Assembly (NCBI GenBank): GCA_019314185.1
Contig: JAFCZU010000133.1
Span: 1-12,359 of the forward strand
Origin: Deltaproteobacteria bacterium
GTDB lineage: Bacteria > Desulfobacterota > Desulfobacteria > Desulfobacterales > ETH-SRB1
Length of the DNA: 12,359 bases
Reading direction: 5' to 3'
A model generated the notes under the pieces. It did no database searches, had not been told where the DNA came from, and saw only the letters and a program-made list of their open reading frames with translations. Below, piece by piece: positions 1 through 7,945 of the stretch. The translations under genes were made by a program, and so were the position numbers. The first letter of the stretch is position 1; the number at the start of each line of letters is the position of its first letter.

Positions 1-26
1 TTAAGGGTCTGCTTTGCTTTTGCCAT
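1..26 (-). CDS. 5' end of an unidentified gene, cut by the window edge
   Basis: Only the first eight codons are present, reading MAKAKQTL. They are believable as a real gene start because a strong Shine-Dalgarno sequence (GGAGG) sits six bases before the ATG on the minus strand. The start lies 54 bases after the stop of the metallo-hydrolase gene on the same strand, so it is probably the third gene of that operon. The product cannot be identified from eight residues. Confidence 0.6.
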
Positions 27-80
27 AATGAACCTCCACCTTTTTTATAAGTTTTGGTCCAATATGACATGGATACCTGG

Positions 81-1046
81 CTATGTGAAGATGCGGTTTA
101 TTGAGCGCTTACGTTTCACTGTTGTAAACAAGTCTCCATTTTCCCGCCTGATGATCCCTCTGTCAATAAATGCGTTTATGATTTCATTGTATTTCAGTTC
201 GTATTCACTGTTGAAATAAAGATCAACTGTCTCTTTAAACCAATAAGTACCCATAAGGTAGGAGAAAAAGGTGTTTTCTTTAATGCTCTTTTTCATCAAA
301 AGCGTATATACTATGATCTTTTTTATCAGATCAGCGCCAATTGCGTCTCGGTGAAGTAAATATCTTTTAATTTTTGCCTTGCTTTTTGATATGGCCTTTT
401 TAATGTCAGTAAACGGTCTCCCGTGACCTGGATAAACTGTTTTCACATCAAGGGATTCAAGTTTCTGAAGAGACTCCTGCAAGTGAAATAAGGCCATGCT
501 CCCTTCAACACGCATTGTCATCACTGCTAAATCATTTTCCCAGAGCGTATCAGAAGATATGAGGATTTTTTCCTTGCTGTTGTAGAGTACAATGCCATCA
601 GAAGCATGTCCGGGGGTATAAATCACTTGGAATTCATGAGATCCTACAGCGATAGTTTCGCCATCATCCAGTGCTTGTGTGCAATCAAAAAAATCAGCTT
701 CCTGGTCATAGTAACTCCACCATATGGACCAATCATCACGGGTATCAATAAAATATTTACCGGCCTTGTGCAAAGCAATGTTACACCCTGATTTTTGCTG
801 AATGATTTTATTGCCACCTATATGATCACAATGGGAGTGTGTGTTAATAATTAAGGACACGTCTGAAAGGTTTATTCCCAACCCTGTTATTAACATGGCC
901 GTTTCGTTAAAACCGGAAAAATAGCCTGTATCAATGAGGATTGGAGCTTTAGATCGATAAACAAAGTGATTTCCGTTTAGATACCCTCTTTCGATAAAAA
1001 ACAGATCCTTTAAAATTTCATTCTTAAACATATGTTGATCTCTCAT
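81..1046 (-). CDS. metallo-beta-lactamase-fold hydrolase
   Basis: This 321-residue cytoplasmic protein has the complete metal-binding set of the metallo-beta-lactamase fold: HSHCDH at residues 70-75 (HxHxDH), His147 in TPGH, Asp166 in SSDTLW and His208 in PGHG. Such a set normally binds two zinc or iron ions and hydrolyses esters, thioesters or phosphoesters. After about residue 225 there is a basic, helical C-terminal extension that resembles the winged-helix tail of LACTB2-like members. The substrate cannot be told from sequence. The gene begins 11 bases after the stop of the acetyltransferase gene, so the two are probably co-transcribed. Met1 has a GGAAG immediately before it, which is too close for a good ribosome site, so Met6 (position 1031) is a possible alternative start. 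I am sure of the fold and unsure of the specific function. Confidence 0.9.
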   Translation of the reverse strand: MRDQHMFKNEILKDLFFIERGYLNGNHFVYRSKAPILIDTGYFSGFNETAMLITGLGINLSDVSLIINTHSHCDHIGGNKIIQQKSGCNIALHKAGKYFIDTRDDWSIWWSYYDQEADFFDCTQALDDGETIAVGSHEFQVIYTPGHASDGIVLYNSKEKILISSDTLWENDLAVMTMRVEGSMALFHLQESLQKLESLDVKTVYPGHGRPFTDIKKAISKSKAKIKRYLLHRDAIGADLIKKIIVYTLLMKKSIKENTFFSYLMGTYWFKETVDLYFNSEYELKYNEIINAFIDRGIIRRENGDLFTTVKRKRSINRIFT

Positions 1047-1057
1047 CTTCCATAAAG

Positions 1058-1558
1058 TTAGGTTTTTCGTTGTAGATTGAGAACAAACTTTTGTTCGTTA
1101 ACCTTTGTTCCCCATTGAGCGCCTTTATGTTCTTCTACCAGCCTGAAACCAAACTTCTCGTAAAGATGACGGGCAGCATGAAGACCGGCAAACGTCCAAA
1201 GATAAACTTGGCAATAGTTACTCTTCCTGCAAAAATTTACAGCTTTCTCCATAAGTGTATTGCCGACACCGCGCCCATGCAGTTTCGATGAGAGAATGAA
1301 CCACCGGAGATGAGCGCCTTCTGATTCAGCTTTGATGCCGTCAACAGTAATGGAACCCTCAACACGACCATTGAGACAAGCTGTCCAGAATCCATCACGA
1401 GTTTTATCAAAACGATCTAAAAATGTTGAAAGTTCAGAGGCTACCTTAGCCTCGAAGAACTGTCCAAACCCCCAATTCTGATGGTAATATATTCCGTGCA
1501 GCTCGACTACTCTTCCAATCGCTCCCGGAACATAGCCCGCAAATCCGACTTTATTCAT
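1058..1558 (-). CDS. GNAT-family N-acetyltransferase
   Basis: This 166-residue protein has the acetyl-CoA-binding motif A of the GNAT fold at residues 85-104 (RWFILSSKLHGRGVGNTLME, with the R-G-x-G loop at 96-99) and the following motif B at 128-138 (AARHLYEKFGF). The N-terminal stretch (GRVVELHGIYYHQNWGFGQFFEAKVA) resembles the acetyltransferase half of the MarR-GNAT fusion proteins, but no MarR domain is present here. It would transfer an acetyl group from acetyl-CoA to an amine; the substrate is unknown. The ATG follows GAGGG by four bases, a good start. It is the first gene of a run GNAT, metallo-hydrolase, edge gene. A detoxification or small-molecule modification role is possible but not shown. 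Confidence 0.88.
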   Translation of the reverse strand: MNKVGFAGYVPGAIGRVVELHGIYYHQNWGFGQFFEAKVASELSTFLDRFDKTRDGFWTACLNGRVEGSITVDGIKAESEGAHLRWFILSSKLHGRGVGNTLMEKAVNFCRKSNYCQVYLWTFAGLHAARHLYEKFGFRLVEEHKGAQWGTKVNEQKFVLNLQRKT

Positions 1559-1761
1559 TATACCCTCTTGTTATTGTTGCAAATTAAGATTCCCTGTTTT
1601 GGCATTATGCTTAAACTGCATCACATAAAAGATCGGCTTCTATGCCCATAAAACTGAAAAGTTTGGGCATCATAGGCTGGACCTTTTGCTCCACGTCGAA
1701 AAAAGTCCCTGGAAATCTCGCATGAAAAGGATAAACCCTCAAGATAACAAGGAGTTGTTGA
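1559..1761. other. intergenic region with an imperfect hairpin
   Basis: These 203 bases separate the GntR gene from the acetyltransferase gene, both on the minus strand. An interrupted stem (ATGCCCA at 1642-1648 with TGGGCAT at 1664-1670, and AACT/AGTT around a GAAA loop at 1652-1663) lies in the middle. Neither strand has a T-run directly after it, so it is a weak terminator candidate and could instead be a regulator site. I see no convincing promoter for the acetyltransferase operon. Confidence 0.4.
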
Positions 1762-2508
1762 TTAATTTGATTCTCCTGTTTTCTGACTGTTTAATGATAT
1801 TACAAGTTCCCGAATTACATGCAGATGTGTCGCCATCAATTCGTTTGCAGCCTTTGAATCCCCTTCTTTTATGGCATTTAAAATTCTTTTATGTCCATTT
1901 ATGGAAAGTTTCATTCGTTGGGGACTTTGGGAATACTCATGTCGACTTTTCAGCAAAATGTGGTCAAAAATCTCCATCACCTGCAAAAGAACGGAGTTGC
2001 CTGCAGCCTTGGCCAGAGCAAGATGGAATTTTTCATCAAGCTCTTTTGACACAATAGTATTCTCAAGCTCATTTTGTTGCTGTTCAAGAAGATCTTCCAG
2101 AACAAGAATATCCTTTTTTGCAGCATTCTGTGCCGCAAGCCCGGCAATCTGTGGTTCAAGCAATTCTCTGAATTGAAAGATTTCAGAAAGAGTATTTTTT
2201 CCCCGGTATATGGCTTTGGCCAGAAATTCAACAACAGACGATTCGTCTTCTAAAATAACAAATGTTCCGCTCCCGGGCCTGCTTATCAAAACTTTTTTCT
2301 GTTCCAGTATTCGAATTGCTTCTCGTACAGAATGGCGGGAAACCTTAAAAATAGTTGCAAGTTCTCTTTCCGGTGGAAGTCGATCTCCATGTTTCAGACG
2401 TCCTTTTTCAATCAGAGACTGTACCTGGTTTACTATCTGCTCATGAAGCTTGGTTTTTTTTACAGCCTGAAGGTTATCTGTCACACTCTTTCCTGATTTT
2501 TCAACCAT
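1762..2508 (-). CDS. GntR-family transcriptional regulator, FadR/FCD subfamily
   Basis: This is a 248-residue DNA-binding repressor/activator of the FCD branch, the group containing LldR and PdhR. An N-terminal winged helix spans about residues 15-85, with the typical GDRLPPERELA and SRHSVREAIRILEQKKVL segments. The C-terminal helical FCD effector domain carries the usual metal ligands: Asp158 and His162 in DEKFH, His206, and His228 or His230. ATG codons stand at 2514 and 2508; a GGAGG lies directly against the first and exactly six bases before the second, so I place the start at 2508. The gene follows the small membrane protein and the lactate permease in the same direction, and a palindrome fitting the LldR consensus sits on the permease promoter. 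By family and context it probably senses lactate or another hydroxy acid; the ligand is inferred. Confidence 0.9.
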   Translation of the reverse strand: MVEKSGKSVTDNLQAVKKTKLHEQIVNQVQSLIEKGRLKHGDRLPPERELATIFKVSRHSVREAIRILEQKKVLISRPGSGTFVILEDESSVVEFLAKAIYRGKNTLSEIFQFRELLEPQIAGLAAQNAAKKDILVLEDLLEQQQNELENTIVSKELDEKFHLALAKAAGNSVLLQVMEIFDHILLKSRHEYSQSPQRMKLSINGHKRILNAIKEGDSKAANELMATHLHVIRELVISLNSQKTGESN

Positions 2509-2542
2509 CCACATCCTCCATGGAACTGTTTGAAATGAATAT

Positions 2543-2716
2543 TTAACCTTTTTTCATGACAAACAGCACATTGACTGCCATAAGCGCTAAAAGAAGTTTT
2601 ACCTGAAAAACCGAGCCATGCAAAGCTGCCGCATAAAGTAAAAAAGGTATCACAAGCATTAATATCAAGGCTGTGTTTTTCAGCTTTGCACTGTATTTTG
2701 CAAAAAAAATATCCAT
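2543..2716 (-). CDS. small two-helix membrane protein between permease and regulator
   Basis: This 57-residue reading frame begins ATG GAT ATT at 2716 and ends TAA at 2543. It has a charged start (MDIFFAKYSAKLK), a first hydrophobic helix at about residues 15-31 (TALILMLVIPFLLYAAL), a short turn (HGSVFQVK) and a second helix at about 38-54 (LLLALMAVNVLFVM), ending in the basic tail KKG. A weak AAAGG ribosome site precedes it. It fits between the permease stop at 2732 and the regulator start at 2508, in the same direction, leaving gaps of only 15 and 34 bases. I do not recognise a family. Position and topology suggest an accessory subunit or stabiliser of the transporter, by analogy with the small partner proteins of other permeases; that role is inference. 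Confidence 0.65.
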   Translation of the reverse strand: MDIFFAKYSAKLKNTALILMLVIPFLLYAAALHGSVFQVKLLLALMAVNVLFVMKKG

Positions 2717-2731
2717 AATTGCAATTTACCT

Positions 2732-4285
2732 TTAATTGAAATTGATAAAAGATGCCAGTATTGTAATAATGCCAATAATGCCGGTAATAACAAATCCGTA
2801 ACGAAGAGTTGCCTTTAAAACCGGCCCTTCTTTTCCCGATAGGCCGACAGTTGAACAGCCCACGAGTATTTTTGCCGGAGCGATCATGCTTCCAAGAGCT
2901 CCTCCGGTTGTCTGTGCGGCAAGTATCAGGGCAGCGCTGAGTCCTGCCAGTTGTGCTGTCTCCTGCTGAAGGGTACCAAAGACAATGTTGGAATTTGTGT
3001 TGCTGCCTGTCATGAAAGCTCCCAGCAGTCCGATCCATGGAGAAACCAGAGGATAAAAAGAACCAAAAACACTGCTTATCCCTTCAGCAAGGATATATAC
3101 CATCTGGCAGTGATCCATTATCATGGCAAAGCAAACCATGCTGACAATGCCAAGACTTGTCGGCACACCGCTTTTTACAGTTTTTTGTATTATTGTTTTT
3201 AACGCATCCGGTTTATAAAGCCCCTTTGAACGGTAAACGAAAAAACTTATGACAGATGAGTATAAAAGCAGAGCGCCACCATGTCCGAACATATTGATAG
3301 CTTTACCTTTTCCTGCCTTAATGACCCATCCTTTTAAAGATGTGATTTCCGGAAATGTAAAAATCAGTTTAACCTGCCCGAGAAATGTTTTGACAAAAGG
3401 TATCATGACTCCGGAAGAAACAATTACAATAAGGATAAAATATGCTGATAATGCCCACCACAGACCCATTTCTGACCGGACTTGTGAAGATGGCGCCTGA
3501 TTGTATATTTTTAATTTTGCAACAGCAAGACCACTGCAAAGTCCCACAAGGCTTGCTCCAAAACCACCAAGTGTCCACATTCCGGAAACCGCAAGAATAT
3601 ATTGAGCGCCGGCCATGGCAGTCCCAACGATAAGAATCGCAACAAGACTGTGTTTTACCATTTTCCAGCCGCCATACACATGTACTGCAAATATACCGCA
3701 AAGAAAAGTGGCAATGCCAAGAAGCGCGGCAGACCATGGCGCAAGATATGAAAATTCAAGGCCGGTTGCAGCCATGAGAGCCTGAAACGAAGCTCCCATT
3801 GAGCCAAACGTGACAGACCATGAATGCCCAATTGCAGGAACTGCAACGGCAACAACCGGAGAAAAACCAAGACCGACAAGAATAGGCGCAACAACAGCTA
3901 TTGGGACGCCATAACCCGCAACTCCCTGAAGAAAAGAAGCAAATATCCATCCAAATATGAGAATCTGTATGGATTTGTCTCCGCTGAATCTTTGTATGCC
4001 GATGCCGATTGCTTCAATGGCGCCTGTTTCATTTACAACATTATATAACAGAAGGGCTGTCCAGATAATATAAAGAACATTAAGGGAGAGAAGCGCTCCT
4101 TTCATCTGGGAATACGCGAGAAGTTCAGGGTGAGCTCCGAAAACAAGTGTTGCAGCAATCAAAGAAACAAACCAGCCTGCCGCTCCTGCACGACTACCGC
4201 TCCAGTTTTTAAAAATCATTACAACAAGTACCGTAAAAATTGGTGAAAAAGCAAAAAGCCATTTAACAATAAATAAGTCAGTCAT
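2732..4285 (-). CDS. lctP: L-lactate permease family transporter
   Basis: This 517-residue inner-membrane protein consists almost wholly of hydrophobic helices and matches the LctP/LldP family, which imports lactate (or glycolate) with protons. Recognisable family segments are WTALLLYNVVNETGAIEAIG near the start, the loop FLQGVAGYGVPIAVVAPILVGLGFSPVVAVAVPAIGHSWSVTFG, and near the end FMTGSNTNSNIVFGTLQ and AQTTGGALGSMIAPAKILVGCSTVG. The open frame extends upstream to a TTG at 4327, but the promoter's likely transcription start falls only about ten bases before that codon, so I choose the ATG at 4285. No strong ribosome site precedes it. Its operon continues with the 57-residue membrane protein and the GntR regulator. 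Family assignment is firm; the exact substrate is inferred. Confidence 0.92.
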   Translation of the reverse strand: MTDLFIVKWLFAFSPIFTVLVVMIFKNWSGSRAGAAGWFVSLIAATLVFGAHPELLAYSQMKGALLSLNVLYIIWTALLLYNVVNETGAIEAIGIGIQRFSGDKSIQILIFGWIFASFLQGVAGYGVPIAVVAPILVGLGFSPVVAVAVPAIGHSWSVTFGSMGASFQALMAATGLEFSYLAPWSAALLGIATFLCGIFAVHVYGGWKMVKHSLVAILIVGTAMAGAQYILAVSGMWTLGGFGASLVGLCSGLAVAKLKIYNQAPSSQVRSEMGLWWALSAYFILIVIVSSGVMIPFVKTFLGQVKLIFTFPEITSLKGWVIKAGKGKAINMFGHGGALLLYSSVISFFVYRSKGLYKPDALKTIIQKTVKSGVPTSLGIVSMVCFAMIMDHCQMVYILAEGISSVFGSFYPLVSPWIGLLGAFMTGSNTNSNIVFGTLQQETAQLAGLSAALILAAQTTGGALGSMIAPAKILVGCSTVGLSGKEGPVLKATLRYGFVITGIIGIITILASFINFN

Positions 4286-4322
4286 ATCAACAACCAAAAT
4301 GTAAATGAGGTTTAAGAAACAT

Positions 4323-4347
4323 ACCAATAAACATTGGTTGAACCAAT
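4323..4347. promoter_or_regulatory. operator-like palindromes over the permease promoter
   Basis: A perfect 15-base palindrome ATTGGTTGAACCAAT lies at 4333-4347. Its centre TGGTTGAACCA agrees at every fixed position with TNGTNNNACNA, the published binding consensus of LldR-type GntR/FCD regulators. A further half-site ACCAAT at 4323-4328 forms a second inverted pair with ATTGGT at 4333-4338. The palindrome overlaps the -10 element and the expected transcription start, the classic position for repression. The likely binder is the GntR protein encoded at the end of the same operon; that pairing is inferred. Confidence 0.72.
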
Positions 4348-4373
4348 TTAGCGTAGATAATTACGCATGTCAA
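4345..4373 (-). promoter_or_regulatory. sigma70-type promoter of the permease operon
   Basis: On the minus strand a perfect -35 TTGACA (4373-4368) is followed after 17 bases by TAAATT (4350-4345), four of six matches to the -10 consensus. The predicted start of transcription is near 4338, about 50 bases before the permease ATG. The spacer between the two elements itself contains an inverted repeat, GCGTA/TACGC at 4351-4355 and 4362-4366. Confidence 0.7.
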
Positions 4374-4410
4374 ATAGTTTTTAAAAGAAACCTGGAAAAC
4401 CAACAGGGTC

Positions 4411-5761
4411 TTAAATATTCATTTTTCTCATACGAAAATAACTTTCATCAAAACCCATTTCGCAAAGGTACTCATACAGTTCAGGGCAAATCCCTTTTGT
4501 CAGAAGCATTTGCAGATAAATCAAATCATCGTGGCTGATCCGACAGCCAGTAGTCATCCGTAATTAGACCCTGTTTTTTTGACAGTTCGTACTGGTCTGT
4601 GGCAGGCAGGATAGTCGTGATTCCTATGATTGGAAGCGTAGTCGGACGGATTTCGAGAATAAGATCCACAGTTTCGGATATGGTTTCAGGATTTTCCCCG
4701 GGATTACCCACCATCAGGAAACAGCAAGGTTCAATTCCAGCCTCATGGGTCATCTTGAAGGCTTTTCGCACCTGTTCAACCGTAAATTTCTTGTCGATGG
4801 ATTTCAATATTCTGGGACTGCCGGACTCAACTCCATAGTAGATTCTATAGCATCCGGCCTTTCGCATCCAGGAAAGCATTTCCTCATTCACGCAATCAAC
4901 CCTTGTTTCCGCCATCCAGACAAAATCCAGTCTCCGGTCCAGAATTTCACGGCAAATGGCTACCGTCCTGTCGTGCTTAAAAGTAAACAGATCGTCGGAA
5001 AAATATACATGCCTTACGCCAAGTGTGTGGATCAGCATTTCCACTTCATCGACCACATTTTTTGGAGACCTGAATGCCCATTTTCCGTTAAAGAAATGAT
5101 TTACCGAACAGAACTTGCATCGAAACGGACATCCACGGGATGTAATAACGTGTGTTCCGGGCAACTCAATGTATTGGGGCGGAATTTCAGGAGATTTATA
5201 CAGGTTTATGTCAAAAGAATCATATGCGGGGAATGGGAATTCATCAAGGCTCTTGACACGGGGCCGGGGCGAATTTCGGTAAATCCGGCCGTCTTTCTTA
5301 TAAACAATTCCCTTGATTTGGCCAAGATCTTCGTTGTCAGCAAGGCATCTTGCCAGTTCTACTATAGTGACCTCTCCCTCGCCAAGGACAACGATATCTA
5401 CATTCCCGCTCATGAGAATCTGCTCTGGGAAAAACGAGGCATGAGGCCCGCCCATGACTACTGTAACATTCGGTTTAACCCGTTTTGCCATGGCTGCGGC
5501 CTTGAGTGATTCAATCCTGCCGAACGTAAAGCAACTGATCCCGATTACGTCCGGTGTAATATCTGAAATCAGCTTTTCAATGTCGTCCCACTCGTAATCG
5601 TGAAGATCCTTGAGGTCTGCATCAAAACCGTTTGCCCGCAACGAATTTGCCAGGTAGGCGATTCCAAGAGGAACCCATGTCTTCGAAGGCTTTAAATCCG
5701 CCTCCAAAGACATGGGGTTCATCATCCTTGCCGGAGGTAGAGTGGCAAGAAAGATTTTCAT
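4411..5761 (-). pseudogene. B12-binding-type radical SAM protein, frameshifted near its C-terminus
   Basis: The uninterrupted frame (5761 to 4526) encodes 411 residues. Residues 1-140 form a cobalamin-binding-like domain (SLEADLKPSKTWVPLGIAYLA; VVMGGPHASFFPE at 101-113; VVLGEGE at 124-130). The radical SAM core begins at about 203 with the cluster motif C211-x3-C215-x2-C218. The frame ends DDYWLSDQPR-stop, but skipping one base after Gln409 opens 40 more codons, from HDDLIYLQMLLTKG to RKMNI, ending at 4411, a credible family C-terminus (total about 449 residues). The defect may be a mutation, a sequencing error or a programmed +1 shift, and the shortened protein could still act because the core is intact. 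It starts one base after the AOR stop, so translation is probably coupled. A role in modifying the AOR cofactor or its substrate is a guess from position. Confidence 0.8.
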
Positions 5762-5762
5762 G

Positions 5763-7907
5763 TTATGCGGGCAGCCTAAACGCTTTGGCTTCGAATTTCT
5801 TCAGAACATCTGACATTCCGAGTTTCTTCAGCGTTGAACGCGTGGGAAGACCTGTCTTGGTGTCCCAACCCATGAGTTTGTAATACTCAACCTTTGTTTC
5901 CTCGAATAACTTTTTGTCCAACGGCGGATGAGGCGGTTCTGCCGGCGGATAAGGAGGCATAAGCCTGGTCTTGGTTGGAACAAAGAAATGATCCGGAAGT
6001 TGATCATGTTCTTTCCTCAGGTTCACGGCCTTGCCACCACCCCGCTCCATCGCGGTCAGAAGCCTGTGCATGTTCCAAATTCTTGCAGCTTTTTCGTCCA
6101 GCTTTTTCTGGGTCATCTTTTCACCGGTAACCAGCTCGAAGAGCTTGTATTCCACTGACACGTCGCCGGTGTATTCTCTGTCTTCGCGTCCGCTGGTCAT
6201 GATCGGGAATGCCCAGTCGCAGACCGGGATACTGTCCTTGATGCAGCCTCGGTCATGAATGAACTTGGCAAGCACGGCATTTGCAAAGGCGGATTTCTTT
6301 CCGTTCCACTCTAATGGGTGATCACGTTCACGCCATATATCGTTGAGTCCATTGTCAGCCACGGCCTTGCCCCACACTTTTCTTCCAATAGGCAGAGCCT
6401 GTTCAAATGAGAGTCCTGTCCACTCCAGCAGGTTTGTCATGGAATGCCGGTTGGGATCTCTGTTTTCAATAGCAAAATTGACCGCCCAGTAGTAACCAAA
6501 GGTTCTTGGATCATAATGCGCAGACATGCCTCTACCGCCATTACCGCCGACAACACCACCCATTATACCTTCCATGTGCTCGAAATGCTTCACCTTGTCT
6601 GCTACCTTTTTCATGCCGAGTTTGTTGAATTTGATAGCGATAAGATCTACGGCTCTACGGAAACCTTCGGCCAGGCAGTCGCCCAGAAAACTTTGACGAT
6701 AAGTGATCATGTTCATCAGGGTTTCCAGACCCACTGTGCTCAGCTTGCCCTTGGGAGGATAGTGGCCCTCTTCCAGGCCATTCTGGATTTTCGATGTAAC
6801 CAGATCCTTGTCACGCATGTGCTGAAGAATGTTTTTACCGTCAACAACAGTATCCTGCAGGTACCAGACGAACTGGATCATGGGGAACATTTCAAAGGTA
6901 TCCACGCCGAGCTTGTTGGCAAGTTGATTGGCAAGAAACGTGGCTTTGTCCTTGTTGCCCATCCATGAATAAAACCACTGTGTGCAGCTGACTGAACCGC
7001 CGCCCATTCCTTTGATGTTCATGTAAGCATAGCATCCCTGTGGACAGGAGTAACAGGATTGTGACTTGATGTGGTATTTGTTCAGCCACGGTGCGTTGCT
7101 CTTGGTTTGATCGAAGCGTAAGGCCTGCTTGTTGATATCCTTGGGATCAATATGTTTTTCGGTCCAGCTCAGCGGCCCTGTGGACAGCGGTGTGGAACCA
7201 AGCGGACCAGGCTGAAACTCGCGCACGCTCTTGACATACTTAATGAGCCCTTTCTTGTCCGCAACTTCTACGCCGTTTGTTCCTCTTACTGCAATAGCCT
7301 TGAGATTCTTGGAACCCATGACCGCGCCGAATCCACCCTGGCCCGCCGCATTGCCGACTCGGTGAAGGATTGGAGCGATCCTGACAAGGTTTTCGCCAGA
7401 GGGTCCAATCACTGCAATCTGTACCTTTTCGTCTTTCAGGTTTTTCTTTATGTTTTCCTGCGCTTTGAACGAGTCAAGTCCCCACAGTGAATTGGCGGCC
7501 TTTATTTCAACCTTGTCGTTGTTGATGGATATATACACCGGTTTTTTGGCTTTTCCCTGAACTATGATCGCATCATAACCCGCAAACTTGAGTTCTGCGC
7601 CCCAGTAGCCGCCGAAACCGCTTCTGGCAACCAGGGGAGTTTTCGATTTGGGCGCATACACATGCGGCGAAATTGATATAACCTCGGACCGTCCGGAACA
7701 TGGAGCCAGGGTTCCAACCATTGGGCCGGTGGCAAATATGATCCTGTTTTCCGGGCTGAAGGGATCGGCCATGGGCGCTTCGTCGAAAATGACCTTGAAC
7801 CCGATTCCGATTCCGCCTGTATAATCCATGTATTTGGATGTCTTTTCCTTGGTAATGAGTCCATTATCCAAGTTTACTCGTAATATTGTTCCAGTCCAAC
7901 CATTCAT
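5763..7907 (-). CDS. YdhV-like aldehyde ferredoxin oxidoreductase family enzyme (W/Mo bis-pterin)
   Basis: This 714-residue protein belongs to the AOR family and is closest, from memory of the sequence, to Escherichia coli YdhV (about 700 residues). The N-terminus MNGWTGTILRVNLDNG with YTGGIGIGFKVIFDE, the segment FATGPMVGTLAPCSGR, and the C-terminal GWDTKTGLPTRSTLKKLG all resemble it. The 4Fe-4S cluster ligands are C285-x2-C288-x3-C292 (SCYSCPQGC) and, distantly, Cys563 in DSIPVCDW, matching the four-cysteine arrangement of AOR. The metal is probably tungsten or molybdenum held by two pterins. It should oxidise an aldehyde, or reduce an acid or another substrate; the natural substrate of the YdhV group is not established. 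No signal peptide is visible. AAGGAG seven bases before the ATG supports the start. The adjacent Tat-type ferredoxin is its likely electron partner. Confidence 0.9.
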   Translation of the reverse strand: MNGWTGTILRVNLDNGLITKEKTSKYMDYTGGIGIGFKVIFDEAPMADPFSPENRIIFATGPMVGTLAPCSGRSEVISISPHVYAPKSKTPLVARSGFGGYWGAELKFAGYDAIIVQGKAKKPVYISINNDKVEIKAANSLWGLDSFKAQENIKKNLKDEKVQIAVIGPSGENLVRIAPILHRVGNAAGQGGFGAVMGSKNLKAIAVRGTNGVEVADKKGLIKYVKSVREFQPGPLGSTPLSTGPLSWTEKHIDPKDINKQALRFDQTKSNAPWLNKYHIKSQSCYSCPQGCYAYMNIKGMGGGSVSCTQWFYSWMGNKDKATFLANQLANKLGVDTFEMFPMIQFVWYLQDTVVDGKNILQHMRDKDLVTSKIQNGLEEGHYPPKGKLSTVGLETLMNMITYRQSFLGDCLAEGFRRAVDLIAIKFNKLGMKKVADKVKHFEHMEGIMGGVVGGNGGRGMSAHYDPRTFGYYWAVNFAIENRDPNRHSMTNLLEWTGLSFEQALPIGRKVWGKAVADNGLNDIWRERDHPLEWNGKKSAFANAVLAKFIHDRGCIKDSIPVCDWAFPIMTSGREDREYTGDVSVEYKLFELVTGEKMTQKKLDEKAARIWNMHRLLTAMERGGGKAVNLRKEHDQLPDHFFVPTKTRLMPPYPPAEPPHPPLDKKLFEETKVEYYKLMGWDTKTGLPTRSTLKKLGMSDVLKKFEAKAFRLPA

Positions 7908-7945
7908 ATTATAACTCCTTTTTATTACTCATTTGAAATGGATTT

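Noticed and set aside
1642..1670. Hairpin after the GntR gene as an intrinsic terminator.
   Set aside because: The stem is interrupted and neither strand has a T-run after it.
2509..2514. ATG at 2514 as the start of the GntR regulator.
   Set aside because: The GGAGG is directly adjacent to it, which leaves no spacing; the ATG two codons later has the ideal six bases.
4286..4327. TTG at 4327 as the start of the lactate permease.
   Set aside because: It would leave a leader of only about ten bases after the predicted transcription start and lies right beside the operator. The ATG at 4285 fits better.
4526..4528. The TGA ending the radical SAM frame as a selenocysteine codon.
   Set aside because: Reading through in the same frame gives a short run unlike the family that stops again soon (before 4475), whereas the +1 frame gives a credible C-terminus. 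A frameshift explains it better.
4745..5509. A 254-codon plus-strand open frame.
   Set aside because: It lies wholly opposite the radical SAM gene, shows no recognisable domain, and is cysteine- and histidine-rich in the way of antisense shadows.
5763..7907. Assignment of the AOR protein as BamB of benzoyl-CoA reductase.
   Set aside because: The N- and C-terminal sequences resemble YdhV, and no other bam-type genes are nearby.
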